A DNA stretch of 64,000 nucleotides. Origin: Letharia columbiana (taxonomy: Eukaryota > Ascomycota > Lecanoromycetes > Lecanorales > Parmeliaceae). Made by a program: the position numbers and the translations under genes. The stretch lies in the NCBI RefSeq assembly GCF_014066305.1, contig NW_023501042.1, forward strand, positions 186,001 to 250,000, written 5' to 3'. The notes under the pieces were generated by a model that had not been told where the DNA came from, made no database searches, and was given only the letters and a program-made list of their open reading frames with translations. The number at the start of each line of letters is the position of its first letter. The stretch's first letter is position 1. Shown one piece after another: positions 37,350 through 46,755 of the stretch.

Positions 37350-38775
37350 TAAATGCGTATACTCTAAGCGATAAATAAGTTTATAAACTTAAGCGAGACT
37401 CTATAAAGAAGATTATATAATATAAAGCTCGATAGATAATTCGTAATTTTAAATAGTGTGAAAGTATAGACTTTAATAAGACTTTCGTCTTTATAGTTAA
37501 GTCTATAAGCTATAAAGCGATCTTTACTTTAGCGATAATTTTTAATTAAAAATTAGAGTAAATAGATATTAAAATCGCTTTTCTCTATAATAATATAAAG
37601 GAAATCATCTATATAATATAGTCTATAGACTTTAAAACGAGTAATAAGTATAAGATATATAAGTTAAAGAAGGCGCTATACGATTTAAAGTAATCTCTAA
37701 GAGTCTAATATAATACTCTCTCTATATATCTAAAAGAATTAGACTTTAAGTCTATTATAGCTAATTTCTTAATCTTTATTAACGATATTATAATTATTAT
37801 AATTTATATAAATAATATTCTCTTAGCTAATCTTAATAAAGTAGAAATTTAAGATATTAAAGATAAGTTTAATAGTTACTTTAAAATAACTAACTTAGAA
37901 CTATATATCTATTATCTAAATATAATTATTACTAGAGATCATATTAATCGCATTATTCGACTCGATTAAATAGAGTATATTAAAAAGTTTCTTACTAAGT
38001 ATAGTATATGAGAATTTAAAGGCACACTTACTTTTATAAGTATCGAAAGATATTAGATATTCGAAGAGAACTTTTAAATCTTCGAAGTCTCTTATATTAA
38101 GTATTAGTTAGTAATAGAGTTATTAATATATATAATACTCGATATAAGATTGAATATTATATTCGCGATCTCGATAGTATCTCGATATAACTCGAACTCT
38201 AACGAAGTCTATTAAAAAGCAGTTAAGCGAATCTTTCGCTATCTTAGATAAACTATCGATTATTAACTCGTCTTTAAAAAAAATCTAAAACCTCTAAGCG
38301 ATTATATCGATGTCGACTAAGTTGATAATTAAGATACTCGTTACTTAATATCTAGATATATATTTAATATCAATAATAAGACTATTAGTTAATCATCGAA
38401 GTAATAATCTATTATAACGCTTTTAATCTATAAGGCTAAATATATTAGTTAAATATAAACTATTAAGAAAGTAATTTAGCTATATAATCTATTAAATTAA
38501 TTTAATTTTAATAATAAATAAGCGTAAGCGATAATTATTTTTTATAATAATTAAGGCGCTATAGTACTAGCTAAGAACTCTTAATTTTATACTTATATTA
38601 AATATATTAATATTTAATATTACTATATATAGAAATAAGTTACTATTAAAAATGTCGCTCTAGAATATATCTTTATCGATTAATAGATAGCCGACGATCT
38701 TACTAAGACTCTCTATAAGAATAAATTTAAGAGTTTTCGTTAACTTATTAGATTAGAATATCGCTTATAACTATA
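37350..38775 (+). mobile_element. Ty1/Copia-type pol remnant (reverse transcriptase and RNase H)
   Basis: Read through RIP-type stops, the plus strand shows the Copia reverse transcriptase order: VYKLKRDS, YKAR, FN-TF, the I-D-I-K-I-A-F-L-Y segment, KLKKALYDLK, and the position of the catalytic box as IYINNILLA (YVDD in live elements; the two Asp codons read AAT, as G-to-A change would give). Downstream (38530-38770) come the RNase H end motifs: tyrosine-rich HI-type strand, NVALEYI, and IADDLTKTLYKNKF. Upstream, 36880-37060 encodes a Pro-rich linker (EVPS...PSPQAPP...APSEG) typical between integrase and reverse transcriptase. The full element may span about 35.2-39.1 kb. It is dead: many stops and lost catalytic residues. 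Confidence 0.8.
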
Positions 38776-39606
38776 GCTTAATAGTCTTAATATAAAGAAA
38801 TCGTCTACTTTAGAAAAGTTATTTTATTAATTCTCGCATTACGAATAATCGATTTAAGTCGCTTATCGAGTCGTTATATCAAGCTTAACACTCTATAAAC
38901 TCGCTATTTTATATCGAAATAGCTATTTCTTTAGCGCTATTACCGCTATCATTATTAAAACTTCTAGAACTCTTTTAATAAACTTATATCTACTCGTTAT
39001 TAATGTCTTAAGTATTATACTTTTAAATTACCGCTATTATAGTTATTATTATTAAGAATTAATTACTTAAAACGACCTTTATAGAGATCTTATAGCCGGC
39101 GATATATAGCTAGAAGAATTTCTTTCAATTATTTCATTCAGTTATTCTTATATATATTCTCCGACCTCGAATTAATCGATTTTTAATGTATATTAGATAA
39201 TCTAGAAATAAAATTTCCAAAAACCGTTTTTTAATAAAAAGTGGAATTTGAGTTATATTTGAGTGGGGGCCATAGTTTAACATAGTCGTTTTCAGATTTC
39301 GACTTTTCACTTTACCTACTCTGTTTTAAACGTCGCGAACTTTAAACCTCGTATTTTTTAATTTAATTCGTAAGGGGGTAGAGGTGTAGGGAGTATATTT
39401 TTACGCTAACTACCCGGCACTAACTTACCTTAACTACTCGATATTGATTTACTCTTACTATTCGACGCTAGTCTCACCTTATCTACTCGGTTTTAACACC
39501 GTTAACATTGAACTTCGTATTTACTAAGTTTCGCTTATAAAAGAATACGTGCGAAGGAGAGTATTGAAATTCGAATTACGTAACTCTTAGCGTCTTGGCG
39601 ATCATA

Positions 39607-39713
39607 TAACTACGTCACGTGATACGCCTTAGCGCGCCCGTATTAAGTCGCTCTTTTCTTTTATAGAACTCTATAGTTAATATAACTAAGTGTTCTACCT
39701 TTATATTTTAATA
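39607..39713 (+). repeat. LTR-like direct repeat, right copy
   Basis: Partner of 8684-8791 and less mutated: it retains CACGTGATACGCC where the left copy has TATATAATACGCC. It is followed by a lysine-rich reading stretch (39712-39900) of unknown origin. Confidence 0.7.
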
Positions 39714-40269
39714 AAAGCGACGTATTATAAAGGCAATAGAAGGAAATACAGCGAATTAAAGAAATACTATAAGCTATTATTAAGAAAGCTATGACTCTAC
39801 TAAGTAAAGATTTTAATTCTATTAATAATAATAACTATATGAAAGTCGTAAACGTGTTTCTAAATTATAATAAGGCCTTTATATATATTATAATATCTGA
39901 TAATATTAGAAAAGATTAATTATAGAGGTAAATAACAGAGGCGCGTAAGTAGATAGAAGAATATATTAAGTATATCGAAGTGAATTAGCTAAATACTACT
40001 ATATTTAGACCTTATATATCGAAGCCTCTCTTATTAATAAGACTTCTTATATACGCATCTCCGTAATTATTCTTTAAGAAATATACTCTTAATAATCCTT
40101 CCACATTGCTTCGGCGATTTCATCTCTTTTCTTATCCATTTTAGCAGTCGTAGAGTATTTATTCTTTAATAAATCTAAATTACTAGTAGAGTTACTATCA
40201 GACTCGTTAGCTAGTTATATATTCGAGTTAATATTATTAAGAGAGCGATATAGCGTAATAAAAATTTAT

Positions 40270-40681
40270 ATAATAAAATAAAAATATAATTTTTTTTTAA
40301 TTAAAAAAAAAATATAAACCTATAAAATTTTTTAATAAATTTAAACCTTCGTTTAAAAAAAAAAAAAATTTTTTTTATATATTTTTTTAAATAGAAAAAA
40401 ATTAAATTAAAAATTTTTTTTTTTTTTTAAACTTTATTTTAATTTATTTTTATTTTTTTAAAATATTTTATAAAAAATAAAGTAGAAAATAAAAGTAATT
40501 ATTAATAAAATAATAAATTATATTTTTTTATTTAATATATTATATAATATAATAAAAAAATAAAAAATATAATATTTATATAATAAAAAAAAAAAATAGT
40601 AAAAAAAAAAAAAAGAGTATAAAAAAAAAAAAATTTATTTTAGAAAAAAAAGAATAGGTTAAATAAATTAAAAAAAAAAAA

Positions 40682-40715
<34 letters not shown>

Positions 40716-41246
40716 ATAAAATAAACTAAAAAAATAGTGTTAAAGTATTAAAAAAGTATATAATATATTATTATTTTAAATATAAAAAAAATTTACGAAA
40801 AAAAAAAAAAAAATTTTTTTTAATATTTTAATAATAAAAAGAGGGAAAAAAAAAAGAAAATAAAAAAAAATTTTTTAAAAGTTTTAGAGAGAATAAAAAT
40901 ATAAAAAAAATATATTTAATATAAATTAAAAAGATTTTTTTTAAAAAAAAAAAAAAAAAAAAATAAAAAAAAAAAAAAAAAAATTAAAAAGAATTTTTAA
41001 AAAAATAAAAAAAATAAAAAAAAAAATAAAATAAAAAAAAAAAAAAAAAAATTTATAAACTATTTATAATAATTAAAAATTAAAAAAAAATTATATATAA
41101 ATATTAATAATAAATAAAAAAAAAATAAAAAAAAAAAAAAAAATAATATAAATAAAATATAAAAATAAAAAAAACAAAAAACCAAAAAATAAAAAAAAAA
41201 AAAATAAAAAATAAATATAAAATTTAAAATTTATAAAGTTTAAAAA

Positions 41247-41288
<42 letters not shown>

Positions 41289-41400
41289 TAAAAAAAAAAA
41301 AAAAAATTTAAAATTAAAAAAAAAAAGTTATTTTTAAGAGGGAAAAAAACCGGAAAAAAGAATAAATTAAAAAAAAAAAAAGAAAAAAAAGGACACCCTA
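40270..41400. repeat. A/T-only low-complexity tract at the right border
   Basis: More than 1 kb made almost only of A-runs (up to about 40) broken by T, with hardly any G or C. It resembles 9700-10038. The frames over it (poly-Phe/Lys) are artefacts. It ends abruptly next to the right 31-bp inverted repeat. Confidence 0.8.
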
Positions 41401-41418
41401 TACTTTTTTTTTTTTGCA

Positions 41419-41449
41419 TGCTCAGGACTTTTAGTGCCGACCTCCGTAC
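41419..41449 (-). repeat. Right copy of the 31-bp inverted repeat
   Basis: Reverse complement of 8608-8638 with two transition differences; it begins within 20 bases of the end of the A/T tract. Confidence 0.8.
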
Positions 41450-42061
41450 ACCCCCACCACGAGACCCCCAATGGATACTTATACGAGGTAGGCCCCGCCC
41501 CCCAAAGTTGTCGCATATTACCGCCCCAAATGTGCAGATATCAGGAATCTCCTGTCGGCGCATTATGACCAAGATTTGTACGGAGATGGGGCGGGGAACA
41601 CGCAACGATGCCAAGCTTTTACCCTCCATTACACGGCACTGCCGCTGCTTATGCCATTCCTACCCTCCATCACACAGCACAGCGGCCAGATTTCATCCAG
41701 TCAACGTGTCCTTGTCACAAGTAGCCCCCCATTCTTGTAGATAAGATGCTCCGATTCGTCCGCTTGAAAGTGGAAGATGAGCTCACAATGGCGGAGTCAC
41801 CACGGCAGAGTCTAGGCTATGCACGGCTGGCTATACCAAATATGTAGGTGTCGTGTGCAATACGTCGGCTATAAAAGGCTTTTTCCTAGTCCTAGAGTAC
41901 TGCGTTCTTCAATCAACACTGAGTTCCCTCGTCGAAGATAGCGAAATGCCACTCACACCTACCCCCTCGCTTCGCAAAGTCTTACAGTAAATTGAGTGCT
42001 TCTCGAGAGAATAAAATTTCTCTACAAAGTCTTTGGATCCAGCTGTACTTCTTTGTTCGCC
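41450..42061. other. Upstream region of the papain-fold-like gene
   Basis: Normal composition with CCCCGCCCC, GGGGCGGGG and CCCCAC words that resemble fungal C2H2 regulator sites. It contains a good TATA box (see next entry). A 108-codon frame at 41418-41744 has no recognisable domain. Confidence 0.35.
41870..41878 (+). promoter_or_regulatory. TATA box (TATAAAAGG)
   Basis: Consensus TATAAAAGG, 30-35 bp ahead of a TTCTTCAATCAACAC stretch typical of a fungal transcription start, and about 190 bp before the damaged ATG at 42062. Likely promoter of the gene at 42062/42212. Confidence 0.45.
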
Positions 42062-42211
42062 ATGTCGCAACCTATGCTTAGGGAGATTGATTAGCAAGCA
42101 CGGGAGCGTGAAAGACTTCCTCAGGTCGAGCCATACTATAATGACCTCTAGAAATGAGAGCTGTACTTCGGGCGCTTCGGTCCTGAAGTAGTCTTCATAA
42201 ACGGCTCCTCT
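42062..42211 (+). pseudogene. Damaged 5' reading frame of the following gene
   Basis: From the ATG at 42062 a protein-like frame (MSQPMLREID, then QAREREALP-like sequence, ELYFGRFGPEVVFINGSS) runs in phase into the ATG at 42212. It contains three in-frame stops: TAG 42092-42094, TAG 42149-42151 and TGA 42155-42157. All three could come from CAG, CAA or CGA by C-to-T change, as expected if RIP leaked from the AT block 0.6 kb away. Alternatively this is 5' leader and translation starts at 42212. Confidence 0.4.
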
Positions 42212-42854
42212 ATGCCCGCAGGCCTGGCAAGATCAGTCCTCAAAAGATATCACCAATTCTTTCGTAAGAAATCTCCCCCCCTAAGGTGGAAATTACGTAC
42301 CGCCTCTCGCTGCAAAATTGCAAAGCAGGCTTTTGGGAACAGGTAATGACATTATCCGGCGCCAAAAAGAACAAGAGCGAACCGATCTCGGCTCGCAAGT
42401 TTGGTTCTCCTGCGATCAAACGGCTGGCGATCTATCTCATTGGGCCTTCATTGTGCACGACCTCGTTGAGAATTCTTTCACCAAGTATGAGCTCTGTAAG
42501 GTCCGGAGTGGCAATGTGAAAAGAGATGACATGCACTTTTCGGAAACCGTGGATGGCCGCGACGGAAATCGTTACCATTTCCGCTCGAAGCCCATTCTTC
42601 TTAACCTAGACATCCGCAAGAAGCACATCCTTGAAACCGGTTACCCGGAAGACGGAAGCTTCCATATTGGTCTGATCGGCTGGACGCACATGACCAGAGA
42701 AGGCATCGACGGTATCGGCGATAGTATCATGAAGGATTTTGGCAAATATACGCTACTCTGGAACAATTGTCAGAGGTTCCTGAGGAAACTCTACGAGGGG
42801 CTCCGCAACAAGCAAGCACCTGAGGCAGCCGATTATTTGTGGTTCCGGAAGTAA
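42212..42854 (+). CDS. Papain-fold-like (LRAT/PPPDE-type) hypothetical protein
   Basis: Proposed model: exon 1 42212-42263, intron 42264-42342 (79 nt, GTAAGA...CAG), exon 2 42343-42854; 187 residues. The splice phases match (C plus GT makes Arg18). The product has LSHWAFIVHD with His50 and His55, and later KYTLLWNNCQRFLRKL with Cys160. The order His-then-Asn-Cys is that of circularly permuted papain-like folds (LRAT, PPPDE, NlpC/P60-like), where these form the catalytic pair. A conserved GLIGWTHMTREGIDGIGDSIM segment precedes the Cys, as in fungal hypothetical proteins of this kind. No signal peptide or membrane span. Activity (peptidase, deubiquitinase-like or acyltransferase) cannot be told. 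The upstream frame is damaged, so expression is uncertain. Confidence 0.55.
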
Positions 42855-44640
42855 ATGAGAACATCATACCTGAATAAAGAGAAGTTGATGAAGCAGCCAC
42901 CGGATGCGTCTAGACAAATTGCGAAAACCAAAGTTGAGAATTGCGACTCGTTTCGCAGCAAGTCGATGGCGCCAACGTTTCGCTGTCAACGCAGCAACTG
43001 ATAGCAATACAAGATGGGGTAAATCAGAACATAAATTACACACAGCTGCAATCGACTTTGTCAATGATGGCCAATGGCGTAGGGTTCTGATGATTGCTCG
43101 AGGCCTTCCAGACGACGACGTATGTGAACGCGGCTACGAAGGACATGCTTGAGCTGACGTTGCTTGTGGGAATAGTAGAGCCTATCACTATGCAACTGGT
43201 ACAAATACAAGCTCCCCAGCACGCGATTGATTGAGTCTACATTCTCACATTGGTCTATGGAGAGCTCTTTGGGTAGAGTTACGGACGTGTTGATGAAATT
43301 TGTCTTGGTTAGCACTTCAATCGTGCAAGCTTGGGTCTGAGGTCAAGCATGATTCTAGGCATCTCGGATTAGTCCGAAAGCCTAACAGGAATTTGTCCAC
43401 AATGAATCTATCGTTGTCTGTGTCCACCTGTAGAGTCGCTTTTTGCGCCTGCTCGCACTACTGTCAGCCTCTAAATCTGAGTTCCGAGTCAAAGTCTTGC
43501 AACGCGGGGATGCCAGAACCGGAGTTCTGAACCTCCCAAATACCCATCTCCTCCAGACATGTGATCGAGGGGAACTCTTTACCCTTTGCGAAAACGGAGT
43601 ACATCCCCGATTATCAGTATTCACTGCTGTAAAATTTATCAACCCACGTCTAATCTGAACACTCACGCTGTATCACCACAGAGTAGCTTTGCCAAAATCC
43701 AGCACTTTCCTTCTGTCGCCAGCTCGGGAGACACTGAATGACTGCCCTAGCACTTCAGATCGCGCTCGAACAAGGCAGATAGATATATTCATACATGGCT
43801 GTAGAGTACCTGTCACAAAAGCCCCAGGCGGTAAAGAGACTATTCGCAGACTGAAAACGCATAAAAGGTCCCAACGGGGCTGTGGACATCGTAACTTTCG
43901 CAAGGTCAAGGTAGTTGACGCGAGAAATGGCTCTGAACATGCAGTGTGCTGGAAGTAAGCCAATGTGCAAGCAACATAAGAATTTTGCGGCACCTTCTGC
44001 AGCGTCGGCACTCTCGTCTATCTATATAAAAACACCAGAGGAAGCTCGACCGCTCAGGCCAAGTTCGCCATCAGATCTCGATCGGGTGAAGATGAGCGAG
44101 GGAAAAAAGGAGATCTGGGAGATGGCAGACCCACTGAGAGCGGATGGCGTGTTCTGTCTCATGGTCCCGGACTTCATGCAATCTTTTTTTTTCTTCATCT
44201 AGATCGGAGCTGCAGAAACTTCCCCCTCCCGAACTCATCCGACTCTGCAAACTTGACAATGCATCGTTACAAGACAATAATCTTTATCTTGCGTATGCAT
44301 CAAATTCTCGCGCAGGTAATCAACATTGAGTGCAACACCCACAACTTCGGTTCGATGTTTGGGAGTTTCCTTGGCTGCGGGCACCCAGACTACTAGCAGC
44401 TACTGGGGCAGAGGGACCCATGTGCGTTGCTATTGTTTGCGTATTGGTATGCAAAGGGGTGTCAGTGTCAATTGTGGTAGGTCTGGCAGCGAGCATGCCT
44501 GAAATGCCAAGCCATCTGCATGTATTTGACATGGTATCACGGTGATGATGGTAAGATTTTGAACGCGGCACGATACCCGGGAATGACTTGTACCACTCAA
44601 ATGCTTCTGGGTGTATGAGTGTTGCCTCTCAACCAGGCTA
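42855..44640. other. Gene-poor stretch without supported genes
   Basis: Several overlapping frames of 60-112 codons exist on both strands but none shows a domain or splice pattern I can defend. A TATATAAA at 44024-44030 precedes a 36-codon ORF (ATG 44092, MSEGKKEIWEMADPLRADG...; stop at 44200-44202), which could be a small gene or a first exon. A T-run lies at 44184-44192. Confidence 0.35.
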
Positions 44641-44929
44641 CCTATGTCAGGTGTTGCGGCACCAGCCCCACTCAGCTACGATGCAAATCGAGCGAAACAT
44701 GCCAAAACCATGATCACCATTGATCGTTCGTGGTACGCAGAGGTGAGATTGGTGAGAGTGATTAGTATGACCAAGAGATCTTGACGCATTACAAACACGA
44801 CCCTTGCTCCCATACTTCTCAAAACGTGCGGTGCTTTTGTAATCCGCCGTATGGGGGCGGTTCGGCACTAGCGACACAACCGTCCACGCTCCATCGTATC
44901 CTTTTGCCAAGAGTCTGAATACTTTATCC

Positions 44930-45840
44930 TCGGCCATGGGAGGCGACATCTCAATTGGGGTCTCAGAGGCCGGCGCAGCGTTTTCTTCGTCGATATGGAC
45001 ACTGCAAGGCGCCCAACGGTCCGCCCCCACGGCCCGGATTATTGGTCCCTAATGGTCCACTGGTCCAACATACCGGAGCAATTCAGGGGCTCGGATTGAC
45101 GGTCATGGACCGGTCAAGGTGTTTGGACGGACGATTTTGACTATCGGTCCGATGGTCTGATTTGTGAGCGTATTTTGTGGCGAATACCTGAGGATCATAG
45201 GCATGATTTTAGTAGCGATAGGGCTGATCGAGAACGAACTTTTGTCTGAGGGCGGCCCTAAGCTTCCTTAAGAGTCTCACATATTGTTCTGGTTTTAGGC
45301 CCTTGCACCATTACGACGCACGGTCCAAGTTTGTCTCGACCGGTTCAACTAAGTGGAGGGAAAACAGCTTCAATTGGACCGGTCCAGGCTTCTGGACGGA
45401 CCGTCTGGACCATTGGGTGCCTTGATGGACAGCCCTTGACACGCTTTTGAGTACGCTTCTACCACGAGTCTGAGTCGTGTGATCCTCAATTACGGGAAGC
45501 GAAATCTCATCTGGGGCCTCAGAGGCTGCCGCGCGTTTTCCTCGTCGATATGAATAACCGTTGACACGCCATGGTAGGCTTCTATCGGTCTGAGTCGTGT
45601 GATCCCTAATTACGGGAAGCGAGATCTCATCTGGGGTCTCAGAGGCTGCCGCAGCGTTTTCCTCGTCGATATGAATAACCGTTGACACGCCGATGAGTAT
45701 ATTTCTGTCATGAGTCTGAGTAGCATTATCTTCGGTCATGGGAAGCGAGATCTCATCTAGGGTCTCAGAGGCTGCCGCAGCGTTTTCCTCGTCGATATGG
45801 ACAGCCCTTGACACGCGTTTGAGATACGCTTTCCGCAATT
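44930..45840 (-). repeat. Tail repeat of the rhodopsin-like gene (about 40 residues per unit)
   Basis: Units contain HIDEENAAAASETPDEISLP and a following TQT or ED segment. Copies lie near 45760-45800, 45632-45690, 45512-45570 and, beyond the MITE, 44940-45000; periods about 120-127 bp. The third unit has a 1-nt deletion in the Ala run (GCCGCGCG instead of GCCGCAGCG) that changes frame locally. Such acidic repeats in the cytoplasmic tail may have been regulatory. Confidence 0.7.
45005..45424. mobile_element. MITE-like insertion, 420 bp, with TIRs and 7-bp duplication
   Basis: Termini: CAAGGCGCCCAACGGTCC on the left and the reverse complement of CAAGGCACCCAATGGTCC on the right (16 of 18 identical). 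ATGGACA stands at 44995-45001 and again at 45425-45431. Removing the insert restores the tail-repeat sequence GATATGGACAGCCC seen in the sister unit at 45795, so the empty site is directly visible. Three extra bases (CTG) sit between the left duplication and the TIR. The interior is dense in GGTCC/GGACC words and has no gene. Size, TIR and near 8-bp duplication would fit a non-autonomous hAT-like MITE. Confidence 0.75.
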
Positions 45841-46755
45841 GGCGTTGTATATTAATGGTACAAATGGCGCACAACAGAAGATGATTCCAAGGGATGCACC
45901 TAAGGTAGAGAGCAGACCAAGGTAGCCTTTCGAGTAGGTGAAGTCGTGGGCATTGACCATGCGGAGAGCCTGGATCCGTAGCCCAGTGACGATGAAGACT
46001 CTGTCTACCAATCAATACATGTACTAGGTCCAGGATTGAGGATAACTTACAAGACGCCGACCGAAAGCAGAGTTGAAATAAACAGTTTTTTAGCCCTTTC
46101 CATCTGTAGCCTCCAGATACACGGTAGTGGTACCATCAAAACAATGAAATCGAGAAGAAGACCGAGTACCTCGAGTACGAGGTAAGATACAATTTGGTCC
46201 CCGCAGGTACCATCAGTCTGAGCGTTCCAGTCTACTGCCATAGGACGGCAGATCAAGAATACTTCTAGGAAGACTACTAGTCCGTAGAGGATAGACAAGA
46301 CCAGTAGCGACCGTACGATCATTTTCATTTTGGGCATGTCACCCAAATATCCTCCCGATTAACATTATAGCGCTGATTCGAACCAATGAATTTACCAATC
46401 CCCATAGAGTCTGATTCACCAGAAGTGACTGCCTATCGTGTCAATATACGTAACTTAGAGCCAGACCGAAGAGACCTACCCTTACGACCACGGCGAATTT
46501 TGTCCTCGAGATTTCAGCCTCATGATCATCCTGACCTTCATCCGCGATAGCCCACGTGGTCTGCGCTACAAGGGCGATAGTCGTCGCCAAGGCAAGAACG
46601 GTCAGATAGTCGTCTAGGCCCAGGCCTATTTTCGTGTTTCGCCGGGCCCAGATAAGGAGGCTGACGCCTAGCAAGGCAACCACCAAAAATGTCCAACTGC
46701 ATATTATGGTGATGAGGGCGATATTTGGGCCCCCTTGAGATTCGGCAGAAATCAT

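Larger units (their letters stand above)
8660..41400. mobile_element. RIP-degraded AT-rich repeat block (about 32.7 kb)
   Basis: GC content falls abruptly near 8690 and recovers abruptly near 41410. Over most of the block CA and TG dinucleotides are nearly absent while TA is everywhere and CG persists. This is the classic product of repeat-induced point mutation (CpA to TpA on both strands), a genome-defence process acting on duplicated DNA in ascomycetes. No long open frame survives except in the less affected islands (15.9-16.9, 25.6-27.9 and 36.8-37.2 kb). Sub-features that can be recognised are listed separately. In the remaining stretches (8.8-9.7, 11.3-13.1, 13.8-14.9, 17.4-18.4, 21.3-24.8, 29.4-33.5 and 34.0-34.9 kb) I see only RIP-scarred sequence without an assignable family. 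Confidence 0.9.
44647..46755 (-). pseudogene. Fungal rhodopsin-like membrane protein, disrupted
   Basis: ATG at 46755. Exon 1 46755-46480 carries TM1 (ALITIICSWTFLVVALLGVSLL) and TM2 (GLDDYLTVLALATTIALVAQ). Intron 46479-46429 (51 nt, GTAGGT). Exon 2 from 46428 carries TM3 (TLWGLVNSLVRISAIMLIG), a CRPM...CGDQ loop and further spans. Intron 46050-46001 (50 nt, GTAAGT). Exon 3 from 46000 carries VFIVTGLRIQALRMVN, the DFTYSKGYLG motif and the last span (LGIIFCCAPFVPLIY). This is the fungal rhodopsin/SAT14-PTH11-like integral membrane family; its role is unknown. Lesions: TGA at 46341-46339, where 1 nt too many separates IFG from DMPKMKM; a second frame change near 45850 between the last span and the cytoplasmic repeat tail; and a 420-bp insertion in that tail (45005-45424). 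The original C-terminus resumes at 45001 and stops at 44647. Clearly a pseudogene unless the assembly has errors. Confidence 0.7.

Noticed and set aside
8660..41400. CRISPR-like array in the spaced repeats
   Set aside because: Units are long (30-270 bp) tandem repeats without unique spacers, in a eukaryotic RIP context.
41240..41629. Poly-Phe/Lys ORF at the A/T tract
   Set aside because: Homopolymer artefact.
41418..41744. 108-codon ORF starting inside the right inverted repeat
   Set aside because: No domain; it overlaps the inverted repeat and GC-box-like promoter words, and its composition looks like non-coding DNA.
44024..44202. TATA box followed by a 36-codon ORF as a gene
   Set aside because: Plausible layout but no domain, homology or splice evidence; mentioned only as part of the gene-poor stretch.
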